DNA of 25,891 nt from JABDOU01 sp041567895 (GCA_041567895.1 JBFGAX010000037.1:1-25891), one strand, 5' to 3'; shown: positions 14,830 to 23,299, numbered from the stretch's first letter. The notes: a model not told the origin generated them from the sequence alone. A program made the numbers and translations.

Positions 14830-15681
14830 TTGAGACAGCTTTTGGCCACCGATACCGATTCCGGTGACACCACCGGTAACACGCTGTCACAACTGTCACA
14901 GCTGACGCTCGAAGATTGGCTGTGGTCAGGTGCGATTCTGGGTACAGCGTTCATCCTGGCCCTTGGCATGCGACGGGTTGTGCAACGCCTATTGAGAAAT
15001 GCTTCAAACCCGTATGTCGGAACGTTGCTCGGGCGAGTCACTGCTTTCATCGTGTTTTCAATCGGGTTCGTGTACGCACTGAACCGGATCGGAGTGTCGA
15101 TCGCGCCGTTACTCGGAATTTTTGGACTCCTGGGGCTGGCGCTCGCCTTCGCGTTTCAGGACATCCTCGAGAACTTCATAGCGGGAATCTTGATGTCGAT
15201 TCGAAAACCGTTCGAATCAGGCGATCAGGTGACCACTGTCGGTTTCAGTGGGGTCGTGGAGGACATCAATCTTCGCACCATCGACCTCCGTACATTCGCG
15301 GGCGAGCGTGTGTTCATACCCAATGCGATGGTCTGGAAAGAGCCAATCGTCAATCACACGCTGCTCGGGAATCGACGGACGACGATAGACATCGGGGTCG
15401 GATATGACGCCGACCTGGAGCTGGCCACAACCACCATCGTGGACGCGGCATCGACGGTCGAGGGCGTTAGTTCAGAACCGGCGCCTGAGGCGTTTGTACA
15501 CGCCTTCGGCGACTCCGGCATAGACATTGCCGTGCGTTTTTGGCATCAACCGTCTATTTCAAACGAATGGCGAGTTCGAGACGGCGTCGCAAAGGCCGTG
15601 AAGACTGCCCTCGATCGCGAAGGAATCGACATTCCCTTCCCACAAAGGGTGGTGCATGTCGAGCGTGGCGACCACGTGTGA
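14830..15681 (+). CDS. Small-conductance mechanosensitive channel, MscS family
   Basis: The product is 283 residues. A short N-terminal part leads to helices at about residues 30-50 and 66-86 and a pore-lining helix at about 90-122, with LLGIFGLLGLALAFAFQDILENFIAGI. The MscS beta domain follows (VTTVGFSGVVEDINLRTIDLRTF, then VFIPNAMVW), then a C-terminal alpha/beta domain. It releases solutes on hypo-osmotic shock. The start is TTG at 14830, with GGAG 6 nt upstream. It lies 46 bp after the anti-sigma stop on the same strand and may be read through from that operon. The stop is 22 bp from the convergent leuB stop. Confidence 0.9.
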   Translation: MRQLLATDTDSGDTTGNTLSQLSQLTLEDWLWSGAILGTAFILALGMRRVVQRLLRNASNPYVGTLLGRVTAFIVFSIGFVYALNRIGVSIAPLLGIFGLLGLALAFAFQDILENFIAGILMSIRKPFESGDQVTTVGFSGVVEDINLRTIDLRTFAGERVFIPNAMVWKEPIVNHTLLGNRRTTIDIGVGYDADLELATTTIVDAASTVEGVSSEPAPEAFVHAFGDSGIDIAVRFWHQPSISNEWRVRDGVAKAVKTALDREGIDIPFPQRVVHVERGDHV

Positions 15682-15703
15682 CGGACTTCACGTTCACAGA
15701 CAC

Positions 15704-16777
15704 TTAGATCGCACCGATAACGGCGGTTGCCATGGCATTCGTGCCAACCACGTGTTTCTCACCTTCGCCGGCGATATCGACAGTCCTGAGGCCGGCGTCG
15801 AGCACATGCGAAACCGCGCGTTCGATTGCGGAGGCCTCGTCCGGCAAACCGAGGCCGTGGCGGAGCATCATTGCGGCGGCCAGGATGGTCGCAAGAGGGT
15901 TTGCGATGTCTTGACCGGCGATGTCGGGAGCTGAACCATGGATCGGTTCAAACAGTCCGGGGCCCCCGGTGCCAAGCGAGGCGGACGGCAACATACCGAG
16001 CGATCCGGTCATCATTGATCCCAGATCGGTGAGGATGTCTCCGAAGAGGTTCCCGGTCACGACGACATCGAACGTAGCGGGCCGCGAGATGAGGTGCATC
16101 GCCATGGCATCGACGAGAACGACGTCGTAGTCCAGATCGGGATACTCAGAGCCCATCACGGCCGCTGCGGATCGCCGCCACAGGCGTGAAACCTCGAGAA
16201 CGTTTGCCTTGTCAACCGATGTCACGTGATTGCGACGCGTCCGGGCGGCCTCGGCTGCCACTCGCACGATGCGCTCAATCTCGCCAGTGGTATATGTCAT
16301 GGTGGAGTGGGCGATTTCGCCGCTCGGATCGGGCGCGCGGCGTTGCTCGCCGAAATAGATGCCTCCCGTCAGCTCGCGAACAAAGAGAATGTCGACTCCG
16401 GCCATGATTTCGGCTCGGAGAGGCGATGCGTCGGCCAACTGGGGAAATACGGTGATCGGGCGCAAGTTTGCGAACAGGCCCATTTCGCGGCGGATACGGA
16501 GAAGTCCCTGTTCCGGCCGGACGGCGGCGCTGGGGTCGTCCCACTTCGGGCCGCCGACAGCTCCCAGCAGCACCGCGTCGGAGGCCAAACATGCCTCGCG
16601 AGTTTTTTCAGGCAGGGCTGTCCCGTGGGTGTCGATCGCGATTCCCCCGATGGGCTCGCGGGTGAGAGTGAACGAATGTCCGAACCGTTCCGCCACGGCG
16701 ATGAGAACCCGTTCGGCCTCGTTTATGACCTCGGGTCCGATCCCATCTCCGGGGAGCAGAACAATGCCTGCGTTCAC
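15704..16777 (-). CDS. leuB: 3-isopropylmalate dehydrogenase
   Basis: The 357-residue cytosolic enzyme oxidises and decarboxylates 3-isopropylmalate with NAD in leucine biosynthesis. Visible signatures are LPGDGIGPEV near the N-terminus, the substrate stretch LLGAVGGPKWDD, SVDKANVLEVSRLWR, DAMAMHLISRP and the family pattern NLFGDILTDLGSMMTGSLGMLPSASLG, with GTGGPGLFEPIHGSAPDIAG as NAD-binding loop. The start is GTG at 16777, with GGAGGT about 6 nt upstream. It follows ilvC by only 15 bp on the same strand and is the last gene of the ilvBNC-leuB operon. Confidence 0.96.
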   Translation of the reverse strand: MNAGIVLLPGDGIGPEVINEAERVLIAVAERFGHSFTLTREPIGGIAIDTHGTALPEKTREACLASDAVLLGAVGGPKWDDPSAAVRPEQGLLRIRREMGLFANLRPITVFPQLADASPLRAEIMAGVDILFVRELTGGIYFGEQRRAPDPSGEIAHSTMTYTTGEIERIVRVAAEAARTRRNHVTSVDKANVLEVSRLWRRSAAAVMGSEYPDLDYDVVLVDAMAMHLISRPATFDVVVTGNLFGDILTDLGSMMTGSLGMLPSASLGTGGPGLFEPIHGSAPDIAGQDIANPLATILAAAMMLRHGLGLPDEASAIERAVSHVLDAGLRTVDIAGEGEKHVVGTNAMATAVIGAI

Positions 16778-16792
16778 GACAACCTCCGAATG

Positions 16793-17806
16793 TCAGTCGT
16801 CGTCGGAAGGATGTTTTGCGTTCAAGAACGGCATCAGATCGCGCAGCCGGGCACCAACTTCTTCGATCGGTAGGTCGAGTTCGCTCTGGCGCCTGGAGCG
16901 AAACGAGCTCTCACCGGCGCGATGCTCCTCCATCCATTGACGAGCGAACTCACCCGACTGGATTTCCTCGAGAACAGACTTCATGGTGTTGCGCGTCTCG
17001 TCGGTGACGATCTTTCGTCCCGTGTGGTAGTCGCCGAACTCGGCTGTGTCGGATATCGAATGTCGCATCCACGAAAGGCCTCCCTCGTACATGAGGTCAA
17101 CGATGAGTTTGAGTTCGTGCAAACATTCGAAATAGGCCATTTCAGGTGCATATCCGGCTTCGGTCAGTGTGTCGAAGCCGGCCTTGACGAGTTCGGATAG
17201 TCCGCCGCAGAGCACGACCTGTTCGCCAAAGAGATCTGTCTCGGTTTCCTCTTTGAACGAGGTTTCAATGATGCCTGCCCGGCCGGCACCGATCGCCGAT
17301 GCATAAGAAAGAGCGAGAGCGAGTGTATCGCCAGACGGGTCCTGTTCCACCGCTACCAGAGCGGGGACTCCACTCGATTCCTGGTACGTTCGGCGGACGA
17401 GGTGGCCGGGACCTTTGGGCGCCACCATCGCAACGTTGACGCTCTCGGGAGGGGTGATGTAGCCGAAGTGGATAGAGAACCCATGTGCAAACAGAAGGAG
17501 ATCTCCCGGCTCGAGGTTGCCGGCGATCACTTCGTCGTAGAACCTGGCCTGGTGCTGGTCCGGAAGCAACATCATCACGACGTCAGCGTGGTGCACGGCG
17601 TCTGCCGGAGACATCACTTTGTGCCCGTCGGCCTCTGCACGCTGTATCCGGGCAGATCCCTCGCGGAGACCCACAACGACGTCAACTCCGGAGTCCTTGA
17701 GATTCGACGCATGAGCGTGGCCCTGGCTGCCATAGCCGATCACGGCTACTCGCTTGTTCTTGATGAGATCGGTGTTCACGTCGGCGTCGTAAGAAATGGT
17801 TGGCAT
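16793..17806 (-). CDS. ilvC: Ketol-acid reductoisomerase (NADP)
   Basis: The 337-residue class I enzyme converts acetolactate or acetohydroxybutyrate to the dihydroxy acid, the second common step for valine and isoleucine. It shows the dinucleotide motif GYGSQGHAHA (residues 24-33), MVAPKGPGHLVRRTY, the Mg-binding DLFGEQVVLCGG and MRHSISDTAEFGD. The frame stays open upstream to 17914, but MPTISYDADV at 17806 is the normal family N-terminus and has GAGG 6 nt upstream. It lies 31 bp after ilvN and is followed after 15 bp by leuB. Confidence 0.96.
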   Translation of the reverse strand: MPTISYDADVNTDLIKNKRVAVIGYGSQGHAHASNLKDSGVDVVVGLREGSARIQRAEADGHKVMSPADAVHHADVVMMLLPDQHQARFYDEVIAGNLEPGDLLLFAHGFSIHFGYITPPESVNVAMVAPKGPGHLVRRTYQESSGVPALVAVEQDPSGDTLALALSYASAIGAGRAGIIETSFKEETETDLFGEQVVLCGGLSELVKAGFDTLTEAGYAPEMAYFECLHELKLIVDLMYEGGLSWMRHSISDTAEFGDYHTGRKIVTDETRNTMKSVLEEIQSGEFARQWMEEHRAGESSFRSRRQSELDLPIEEVGARLRDLMPFLNAKHPSDDD

Positions 17807-17837
17807 GCAGGTCCTCAGCTCGCAGGAAGGTGGGTAG

Positions 17838-18341
17838 TTACCCGATAGCCCGCAGATTACGAGCTTTTGGCTCCCTGGCCAACGCGATGCGACCGGACTT
17901 GACGAGCGAGACAACGCCGTAGGGCCGCATCAACTCGAGAAAATCCGCCAGTTTCTGCGGGTCGCCAACGACCTCGAAGGTGATGGTGGTTGCCCCGACA
18001 TCAACCGGCTTGGCCTTGAACACCGCCGCTGCATCGAGAACCGAGCTGCGCTGTTCGGTTTCGGCGTTGACCCTGATGAGCATGACTTCTCGCTCAATGG
18101 CATCGGTTCCCGAAAGCTCGACGACTTTGAGCGTGTTTACGAGCTTCTGTAGCTGCTTGATGACCTGTTCTACATCCGGCGCGTCGACGACGATTGTCAT
18201 GCGGGAAAGCTCCAGCTCTTCAGCGGGTCCCACAGCGAGCGAGTGGATGTTGAAACCGCGGCGGGCAAACATCGTGGCGACCCGTGCGAGAACGCCCGGC
18301 TTGTCCTCGACCAGGACCGTAATGAGGTGGTGGTTGCTCAC
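17838..18341 (-). CDS. ilvN: Acetolactate synthase small (regulatory) subunit
   Basis: The 167-residue regulatory subunit of acetohydroxyacid synthase has an N-terminal ACT domain, residues about 5-75 (LITVLVEDKPGVLARVATMFARRGFNI), and the C-terminal small-subunit domain (EREVMLIRVNAE, then FLELMRPYGVVSLVKSGRIALARE). It binds valine for feedback control and activates IlvB. Translation starts at GTG 18341, overlapping the ilvB TGA as GTGA, which indicates coupled synthesis of the two subunits. Confidence 0.95.
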   Translation of the reverse strand: MSNHHLITVLVEDKPGVLARVATMFARRGFNIHSLAVGPAEELELSRMTIVVDAPDVEQVIKQLQKLVNTLKVVELSGTDAIEREVMLIRVNAETEQRSSVLDAAAVFKAKPVDVGATTITFEVVGDPQKLADFLELMRPYGVVSLVKSGRIALAREPKARNLRAIG

Positions 18342-20059
18342 GACAAATCGTCTTTACTCAAGATCACGATGTCATTCGATCCGCCTGCAGGAACCATCGG
18401 AAATACCATCTCGTCGGGATCGACCCGTGCTTCGACGATGACTGGCCGATCGTTGATGGAATTGGCCTTCTCCAGGACCGGGGCGACCTCGTCCGCCGTT
18501 TCGGCTCGAAACCCGGCACAACCCATCGCCTCGGCCAATTTGACGTAATCAGGCGTATGGTCTGTCAATTCGGATGCGGAGAATCGTTCGTTGTAAAAGA
18601 TCCGTTGCCACTGACGGACCATGCCGAGATTGTGATTGTTGATGATGAGCACTTTGACCGGAATTCCCTCAGTCGATGCACAGATCATCTCTTGCATCGT
18701 CATCTGGAAGCAGCCGTCACCGTCGATCGCCCACACATTTTCATCTGGCATTCCGATTTTGGCGCCGATGGCGGCAGGCACCGCAAACCCCATCGTGCCT
18801 GCTCCTCCTGAGTTGATCCACGTACGAGGCCTGGTGTATTTCCAGAGCTGGGCTGCCCACATCTGATGCTGGCCGACTCCCGCAACGACAATGGCGTCGC
18901 CGCCGGTTGTCTTGAAAAGCTCCTCGATGACGTACTGAGGCTTGAGGAGACCACCCGGCTCCTGATCGTAGGACGAAATCGGATGATCCGATTTCCACGC
19001 TGAAAGCGTCTCCATCCACTCGGTTCTGGCCGGAGCCTGTTCAGTTCCGAGTACCTGCGTGAGTCGCTGATCGAGCTGACGCAGAACGGTTCTGGCGTCC
19101 CCGACGATGGGGACATCTGCCTTTCGAATTTTCCCGATTTCGGCTGGATCGATATCGACGTGGATGATTTTGGCGCCTGTCGCGAAATGCGATGGGTCTC
19201 CCGTCACCCTGTCATCGAATCGGGCGCCGATCGCTATGAGAAGGTCAGATTTCTGCATGGCAGTTATGGCTGAGTAGAACCCGTGCATACCGGGCATCCC
19301 CAGATGGAGGTCATGGGTGTCAGGGAACGCACCGCGGGCCATCAAGGTGGTCACAACCGGAAGGTTTGCCCTCTCGGCAAACGTCAGCAGCTCAGCGTGA
19401 GCACCCGATGCAATGATCCCGCCGCCCGCGTAAAGCACAGGCCTTTGAGATTCCTGGATCAACTCGATGGCGCTCTTTACCTGAAGGGGATGACCCGTTG
19501 TTGTTGGCTTGTAGCCGGGGAGGTCAACAATTCCAGTGGGGTCGTGCCATACAACCTCGGTATTCAGGATGTCTTTGGGAAGATCCACCAGCACGGGACC
19601 GGGCCGACCGGTTGACGCGAGGTGGAAGGCTTCATGAATCACGTCCGGAATCTCAGCCGCATCGGTCACGAGATAGTTGTGTTTGGTTGTGGGCATCGTT
19701 ATGCCCCAGGTGTGGGCTTCCTGAAAAGCATCGTTGCCAATGGCAGTCGTCGGCACCTGGCCGGTGATCGCAAGAATGGGAATCGAGTCCATGTACGCGT
19801 TTGCGAGGGATGTGACGAGGTTGGTCGCTCCGGGTCCGCTTGTGGCGATACAGACGCCTACCCGACCCGTCGCCTGGGCGTATCCCTCCGCCATATGGCC
19901 GGCTCCCTGTTCGTGGCGTGCGAGAACGTGTCTGATCTTGCTGTCGTATAGCGGGTCATAGGCCGGGAGGATGGCGCCGCCCGGGTGCCCGAACATGACT
20001 TCCACACCCTCGAATTCGAGGGCCTTTACCAATGCTTCGGAAATAGTTATCCGTTCCAC
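18338..20059 (-). CDS. ilvB: Acetolactate synthase large (catalytic) subunit
   Basis: This 573-residue thiamine diphosphate enzyme condenses pyruvate with pyruvate or 2-oxobutyrate, the first common step for branched-chain amino acids. It has the N-terminal FGHPGGAILP and catalytic Glu50 in RHEQGAGHMAEGYA, the FAD-binding middle domain (IAIGARFDDRVTGD), and the TPP motif GDGCFQMTMQEM followed by INNHNLGMVRQW near residues 430-475. It starts at GTG 20059 with AGGTTGAG upstream and is the first gene of the operon. The divergent spacer to the methyltransferase gene should hold its promoter. Confidence 0.95.
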   Translation of the reverse strand: MERITISEALVKALEFEGVEVMFGHPGGAILPAYDPLYDSKIRHVLARHEQGAGHMAEGYAQATGRVGVCIATSGPGATNLVTSLANAYMDSIPILAITGQVPTTAIGNDAFQEAHTWGITMPTTKHNYLVTDAAEIPDVIHEAFHLASTGRPGPVLVDLPKDILNTEVVWHDPTGIVDLPGYKPTTTGHPLQVKSAIELIQESQRPVLYAGGGIIASGAHAELLTFAERANLPVVTTLMARGAFPDTHDLHLGMPGMHGFYSAITAMQKSDLLIAIGARFDDRVTGDPSHFATGAKIIHVDIDPAEIGKIRKADVPIVGDARTVLRQLDQRLTQVLGTEQAPARTEWMETLSAWKSDHPISSYDQEPGGLLKPQYVIEELFKTTGGDAIVVAGVGQHQMWAAQLWKYTRPRTWINSGGAGTMGFAVPAAIGAKIGMPDENVWAIDGDGCFQMTMQEMICASTEGIPVKVLIINNHNLGMVRQWQRIFYNERFSASELTDHTPDYVKLAEAMGCAGFRAETADEVAPVLEKANSINDRPVIVEARVDPDEMVFPMVPAGGSNDIVILSKDDLS

Positions 20060-20327
20060 GTTCTCAACCTGCTCACGTCAATGCTTACCACTGATGGCGC
20101 TGAATCCGTCCTCTTCACGCCACTTCGGAACCAACCTATGGAATGCTATGCGCATTAAAGCAAAAAACACACCCCAGGCGCCGGATCTTATTCGTCGAGT
20201 TGAATAAGGGCGGCCGAACGGGCGAGTCCACCGGCGATCAATGCTGGTGTACGACTTCGGCGATCTCCGCTGGGCGCCGGGCGGGGGAAGTAGTCTGCCG
20301 TCACGTGGAGACGGTGACGGTGGAGAA
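20060..20327. promoter_or_regulatory. Divergent spacer upstream of ilvB and the methyltransferase gene
   Basis: This 268-bp stretch holds CTTATTC (20187-20193) paired with GAATAAG (20202-20208) around 8 nt, a possible operator. On the minus strand TAGCAT and TTTAAT could be -10 boxes for ilvB. A TAGTCT at 20291-20296 (plus) could serve the methyltransferase. A 25-codon minus-strand frame (from 20155 to 20078) ends 18 bp before ilvB, but has no run of Leu, Val or Ile codons and no paired hairpins, so I do not call it an attenuator. Confidence 0.35.
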
Positions 20328-21167
20328 GTGATCCCAGGGCTCCGCCGGAGGCTTGCTCGCGGACGGCCCGATGTCTCGCGGTCAGAACCGACGTCGACGA
20401 TCGAGCCTGTCCGTTCGGGACCGCGGCGGCGCGAGTTCATTGAAAAAGCGTTCGATATCTCTTCGCTGGATGTGCTGGAGATTGGAGCGTTTGACCATCC
20501 GACGTACAACCGTGGCGAGGTGCAGATAGCCTTTTTTGACCGTTTTGATCCGGGTGAGCTCTCAGAGAAATACTCTCATGTCGAGACGCGTGACACCGAT
20601 GCCACCGTGGTCCCGGATTATGTCTCGAAGGAAAAGCGGTTTTCGGCAGTGGTGGATCGCAGCTTCGACCTCGTGATTGCCAATCATGTGCTGGAGCACG
20701 TCGCCGATCCGCTCACCTGGCTTGCAGAGGTTGCGGCCGTGACGGGGCCGAATGGTCATCTATTCATGGCGCTTCCAGATCGGCGCTACACGTTTGACAT
20801 ACTCCGGCGTGACTCGACGCTGTCAGACTGGATCCGGTGGCGAGAAGATGATCTTGAAAAGGCCAGCGCCGACCAGCTTTTTGACGCCATTTACTACCAC
20901 CGGGCCATAACCCACATGGACGTCTGGCGTGGAAATATGAACGCCAAGCTCGAGACCAAGCGATTTCCTGCGGACGAGGCGTGGCGGAGGGCGCAGGTCC
21001 ATGCCGCAGAGCCCGCCCCCGACGTGCATTGCAGCGTGTTCTCCAGCGTGAGTTTTCGAGAGCTGTGGTGCAATGTGGAGGAACTGGGCATTCCCTGGAG
21101 ATGGGATCAATTCGAGGACGTAGTGCCCGGCTCAAATGAGTTTTTTGTGCTTCTGGCTCGAGTGTGA
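20328..21167 (+). CDS. SAM-dependent class I methyltransferase
   Basis: The product is about 279 residues. Motif I is seen as VLEIGAFDHP (about residues 49-58), followed by a DYVS acidic stretch and motifs IV/V in FDLVIANHVLEHVADPLTWLAEV (about 113-135) with GPNGHLFMALPD after it. This is the Methyltransf_11-like fold; the substrate is unknown. The unusual first motif (EIGAFDHPT in place of GxGxG) is seen in methyltransferases linked to glycan or polyketide tailoring, but nothing nearby supports either. The start is uncertain: the frame opens at ATG 20241, yet residues up to 20327 are low-complexity Gly/Asp and look untranslated, so I chose the GTG at 20328. Its ribosome site (GGAG) is very close. 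Confidence 0.75.
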   Translation: MIPGLRRRLARGRPDVSRSEPTSTIEPVRSGPRRREFIEKAFDISSLDVLEIGAFDHPTYNRGEVQIAFFDRFDPGELSEKYSHVETRDTDATVVPDYVSKEKRFSAVVDRSFDLVIANHVLEHVADPLTWLAEVAAVTGPNGHLFMALPDRRYTFDILRRDSTLSDWIRWREDDLEKASADQLFDAIYYHRAITHMDVWRGNMNAKLETKRFPADEAWRRAQVHAAEPAPDVHCSVFSSVSFRELWCNVEELGIPWRWDQFEDVVPGSNEFFVLLARV

Positions 21168-21232
21168 AGTGGCCACGAGTGACGACTCTGGCGGGTCCAC
21201 TTGAACCCGACCGGGTTGGTTTCCGAGCATCA

Positions 21233-21273
21233 GTGAGTCGGTGATCTGTCGGGGCTTGCGACCCTCGACTCAC
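21233..21273 (+). terminator. Hairpin between the methyltransferase and NYN genes
   Basis: GTGAGTCG (21233-21240) pairs with CGACTCAC (21266-21273), with a weaker GGG/CCC inside. A smaller AACCC/GGGTT hairpin lies at 21204-21217. The pair may end the methyltransferase transcript; no T-tract follows. Confidence 0.45.
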
Positions 21274-21291
21274 TACCTCAGGCTCTCCCGC

Positions 21292-21297
21292 TAATTT
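21292..21297 (+). promoter_or_regulatory. -10-like element (TAATTT), near-leaderless start
   Basis: TAATTT fits TANNNT and ends 9 nt before the ATG at 21307, which has no Shine-Dalgarno. It fits the same pattern as the starts at 1981 and 7121. Confidence 0.4.
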
Positions 21298-21306
21298 GGT
21301 CTGTCC

Positions 21307-22530
21307 ATGTACGAACACATTCCCTCCGAACTCTTGATTCCTGCCCTCGAGGCCGGTCGGGCTGCACTCCGTGAGATGGATGAGGACGATGTTCCCAACA
21401 ACCTGAGGAAAGTTGTCGCCTATTCGGGAGGTTCGCTTCCGCCTCCGCTTGCGCGCTCGCTTTCGCAGGCCCTGGACGACGACGCTCACCTGCGGTCAGA
21501 GGCCCTCGAACATTGGAAGGGTGCCGATTTGGCGGCTTCCGGTTCCGTTGGTGCTTCGGCTTTGTATTTGATCAGACCCGAAAACTGGCAGTTCCTGTTG
21601 GGGAAACTCGTCGGTCGCCATGAAGCGATGTCGGCTCAGGCCGAGGTCGAGGATCTGACCGGCCGCCTGGCCCATGCCCAGAAGGAAGCTGCAGAGGGAA
21701 AACGTCGGGTAAGCGAGCTCCGACAGGAACTGGCCAAAGCTCGACGGAATGCGAAACGTCCACGTAAGGAGCCGCAGCGACCGAGCCATTCCTCGGACCT
21801 CGAGGACAGGATAAAAGCGCTGGAACGGGCCAGGGATCAAGCCGAGGCTTCACATGCGGCTCTCGCCGACCGGGCCAAGCAGACAGAGACGAAGCTGCGC
21901 CAGGCGCGCTCAGAAAGGGCCGAAGTGCTCAAGAAGTTCGAGGCCGCGGGTGGTATCGGGTGGGGAAGCGGTGATCCGATCGTTCTGGCGCGCCACCTCG
22001 ACGATGTTGCGTCGGTCGTCGCCGGTTCGCGGGTAGCTGAGTATTTTCGGGAAACAATGGGATTCGAGCCGGGCCCGTGGAAGCTTCCTCCAGGAGCCCT
22101 GCCTGATGGGGCGAACTCGATCGACTGGCTGATGCGGCAGCCACGACCATTCGTGATCGTTGTCGATGGCCACAACCTGGCGCACAAGATTCGACCCGAG
22201 TCGCCGGCGTCGGCGGATACACGGGATGAGATAACCCATGCCCTCGCTCGGATCAAATTGCACACGAAAACCGTTGTTCGCGTGATCGTCGTTTTCGATT
22301 CGTCGGTCTCGCCGTTAGGTGAGACCTACCGGGGCCCGAGCGGTATTGAAATTCGATTTGCATCTTCGGCAGCCAGCGCCGATGATGAGATCCTGGCATT
22401 GGTGGAAGAATTGACCGACCTAGAGGTTGTCGTAGTGTCGAGCGATCGTCTTGTTCGCGAAGGGGCAGAACAGCGCGGTGCCATTGGATTGTGGTCCGAA
22501 GCGATGAAGGAGTGGATGCGTGGTGGATAA
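21307..22530 (+). CDS. NYN (PIN-like) domain protein, putative RNase
   Basis: The 407-residue protein has three parts. An N-terminal helical region (about residues 1-105) precedes a charged coiled coil (about 110-215, Lys/Arg/Glu/Gln-rich). The C-terminal NYN domain of the YacP/Rae1-like type (about 270-405) has VIVVDGHNLAHKI, VIVVFDSS, the acidic SADDEILALVEE and VVVVSSDRLVREGAEQRGA, whose aspartates form the usual metal site. Related proteins cleave mRNA on ribosomes, and the actinobacterial members are largely uncharacterised; the coiled coil may mediate oligomerisation or ribosome contact. It appears leaderless, and its stop overlaps the next gene by 11 bp. Confidence 0.85.
   Translation: MYEHIPSELLIPALEAGRAALREMDEDDVPNNLRKVVAYSGGSLPPPLARSLSQALDDDAHLRSEALEHWKGADLAASGSVGASALYLIRPENWQFLLGKLVGRHEAMSAQAEVEDLTGRLAHAQKEAAEGKRRVSELRQELAKARRNAKRPRKEPQRPSHSSDLEDRIKALERARDQAEASHAALADRAKQTETKLRQARSERAEVLKKFEAAGGIGWGSGDPIVLARHLDDVASVVAGSRVAEYFRETMGFEPGPWKLPPGALPDGANSIDWLMRQPRPFVIVVDGHNLAHKIRPESPASADTRDEITHALARIKLHTKTVVRVIVVFDSSVSPLGETYRGPSGIEIRFASSAASADDEILALVEELTDLEVVVVSSDRLVREGAEQRGAIGLWSEAMKEWMRGG
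22508..22513 (+). promoter_or_regulatory. Strong ribosome binding site inside the NYN gene (AAGGAG)
   Basis: AAGGAG lies within the last codons of the NYN gene, 6 nt before GTG 22520 and 9 nt before GTG 22523. It supports translation of the overlapping downstream gene from one of these starts. Confidence 0.6.
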
Positions 22531-23299
22531 CTCGTTGTGGGAAAGTCTGCGAAGCAGGCGCATCGAACAACCCATCGCCGGATCCTTTGAATGGATGCGT
22601 CGCGACACACCTCACCGATTGTTCTTTGAGCACGAGCCTCCGGGACTGTGGCGACTCTTTACGAGTGAAGATCGACTCGATGGCTACACGACCGACGGTG
22701 TCCAGACCGAGGTCAAAACCATGGGGGAGTGCCGTATGCGCACCTCTGAAGGTCATCCGGTCATTCCGACCAAACTCACGCAGATGCTGCATCCGGTCGA
22801 AGCGCATTTACCGCTCTACGCGCTCGATATCCAGGAAGTCGATATCGATGATCGACCTTCAGCTCTGGTTCATTGCCCCGTTTCCATCGACTTTCCCCAA
22901 CCGGTGCGGTTGGCGTTCGATCTCGAAACCGGCATCCTCGTTGACCTCCAAATCGGTCAGGAAGTCGATCATCGTGTACGGCGACTCGAGACCGGAATCG
23001 AAATCGAACCGTGGGAATGCCATGCAGCTCCGTCGGTCGCTCCCCAGCTCGCCATCGCCTGGATCTCGGAAGAAGTACCGGGTATCAAGGTCCTGGCACA
23101 CGCAGAGACGTATCTCGGCGACAACCTCGTCCACACGCGGACTCCTGATGACCTGGTTGGCATAGATCGGATCATCGAATGGGCGGTCGATCTTGCAGAC
23201 GACGTCAGGATTCGGCCGTTCGGGGAAGCAGAGTATTTTTCGGCCGGACGCAAGAATCCCGCCGGATTGAAGGAATACGCCCCTTCCAACGCTTCCTAG
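22520..23299 (+). CDS. Hypothetical protein in operon with the NYN protein (259 aa)
   Basis: I do not recognise this family. The protein is soluble, acidic, without signal peptide or membrane helix. It has a mixed alpha/beta look with stretches LYALDIQEVDIDD, VHCPVSIDFPQPVRLAFDLETGILVDLQIG and VLAHAETYLGDNLVHTRTPDDLVGIDRIIEWAVDL. Three Cys residues (in ECRM, VHCP and WECH) are spaced too widely for a clear zinc motif. It overlaps the NYN gene by 11 bp, with an AAGGAG ribosome site inside the upstream gene, so the two are very likely co-translated. A functional link to the nuclease is plausible but unproven. Start: tandem GTG codons at 22520 and 22523. Confidence 0.7.
   Translation: MVDNSLWESLRSRRIEQPIAGSFEWMRRDTPHRLFFEHEPPGLWRLFTSEDRLDGYTTDGVQTEVKTMGECRMRTSEGHPVIPTKLTQMLHPVEAHLPLYALDIQEVDIDDRPSALVHCPVSIDFPQPVRLAFDLETGILVDLQIGQEVDHRVRRLETGIEIEPWECHAAPSVAPQLAIAWISEEVPGIKVLAHAETYLGDNLVHTRTPDDLVGIDRIIEWAVDLADDVRIRPFGEAEYFSAGRKNPAGLKEYAPSNAS

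Noticed and set aside
16226..16873. 215-aa plus-strand frame over leuB/ilvC
   Set aside because: It is antisense to two well-identified enzymes and has no motif.
20078..20155. 25-codon frame ending 18 bp before ilvB, as a possible leader peptide
   Set aside because: It has no run of branched-chain codons and no alternative hairpins, so attenuation is not supported.
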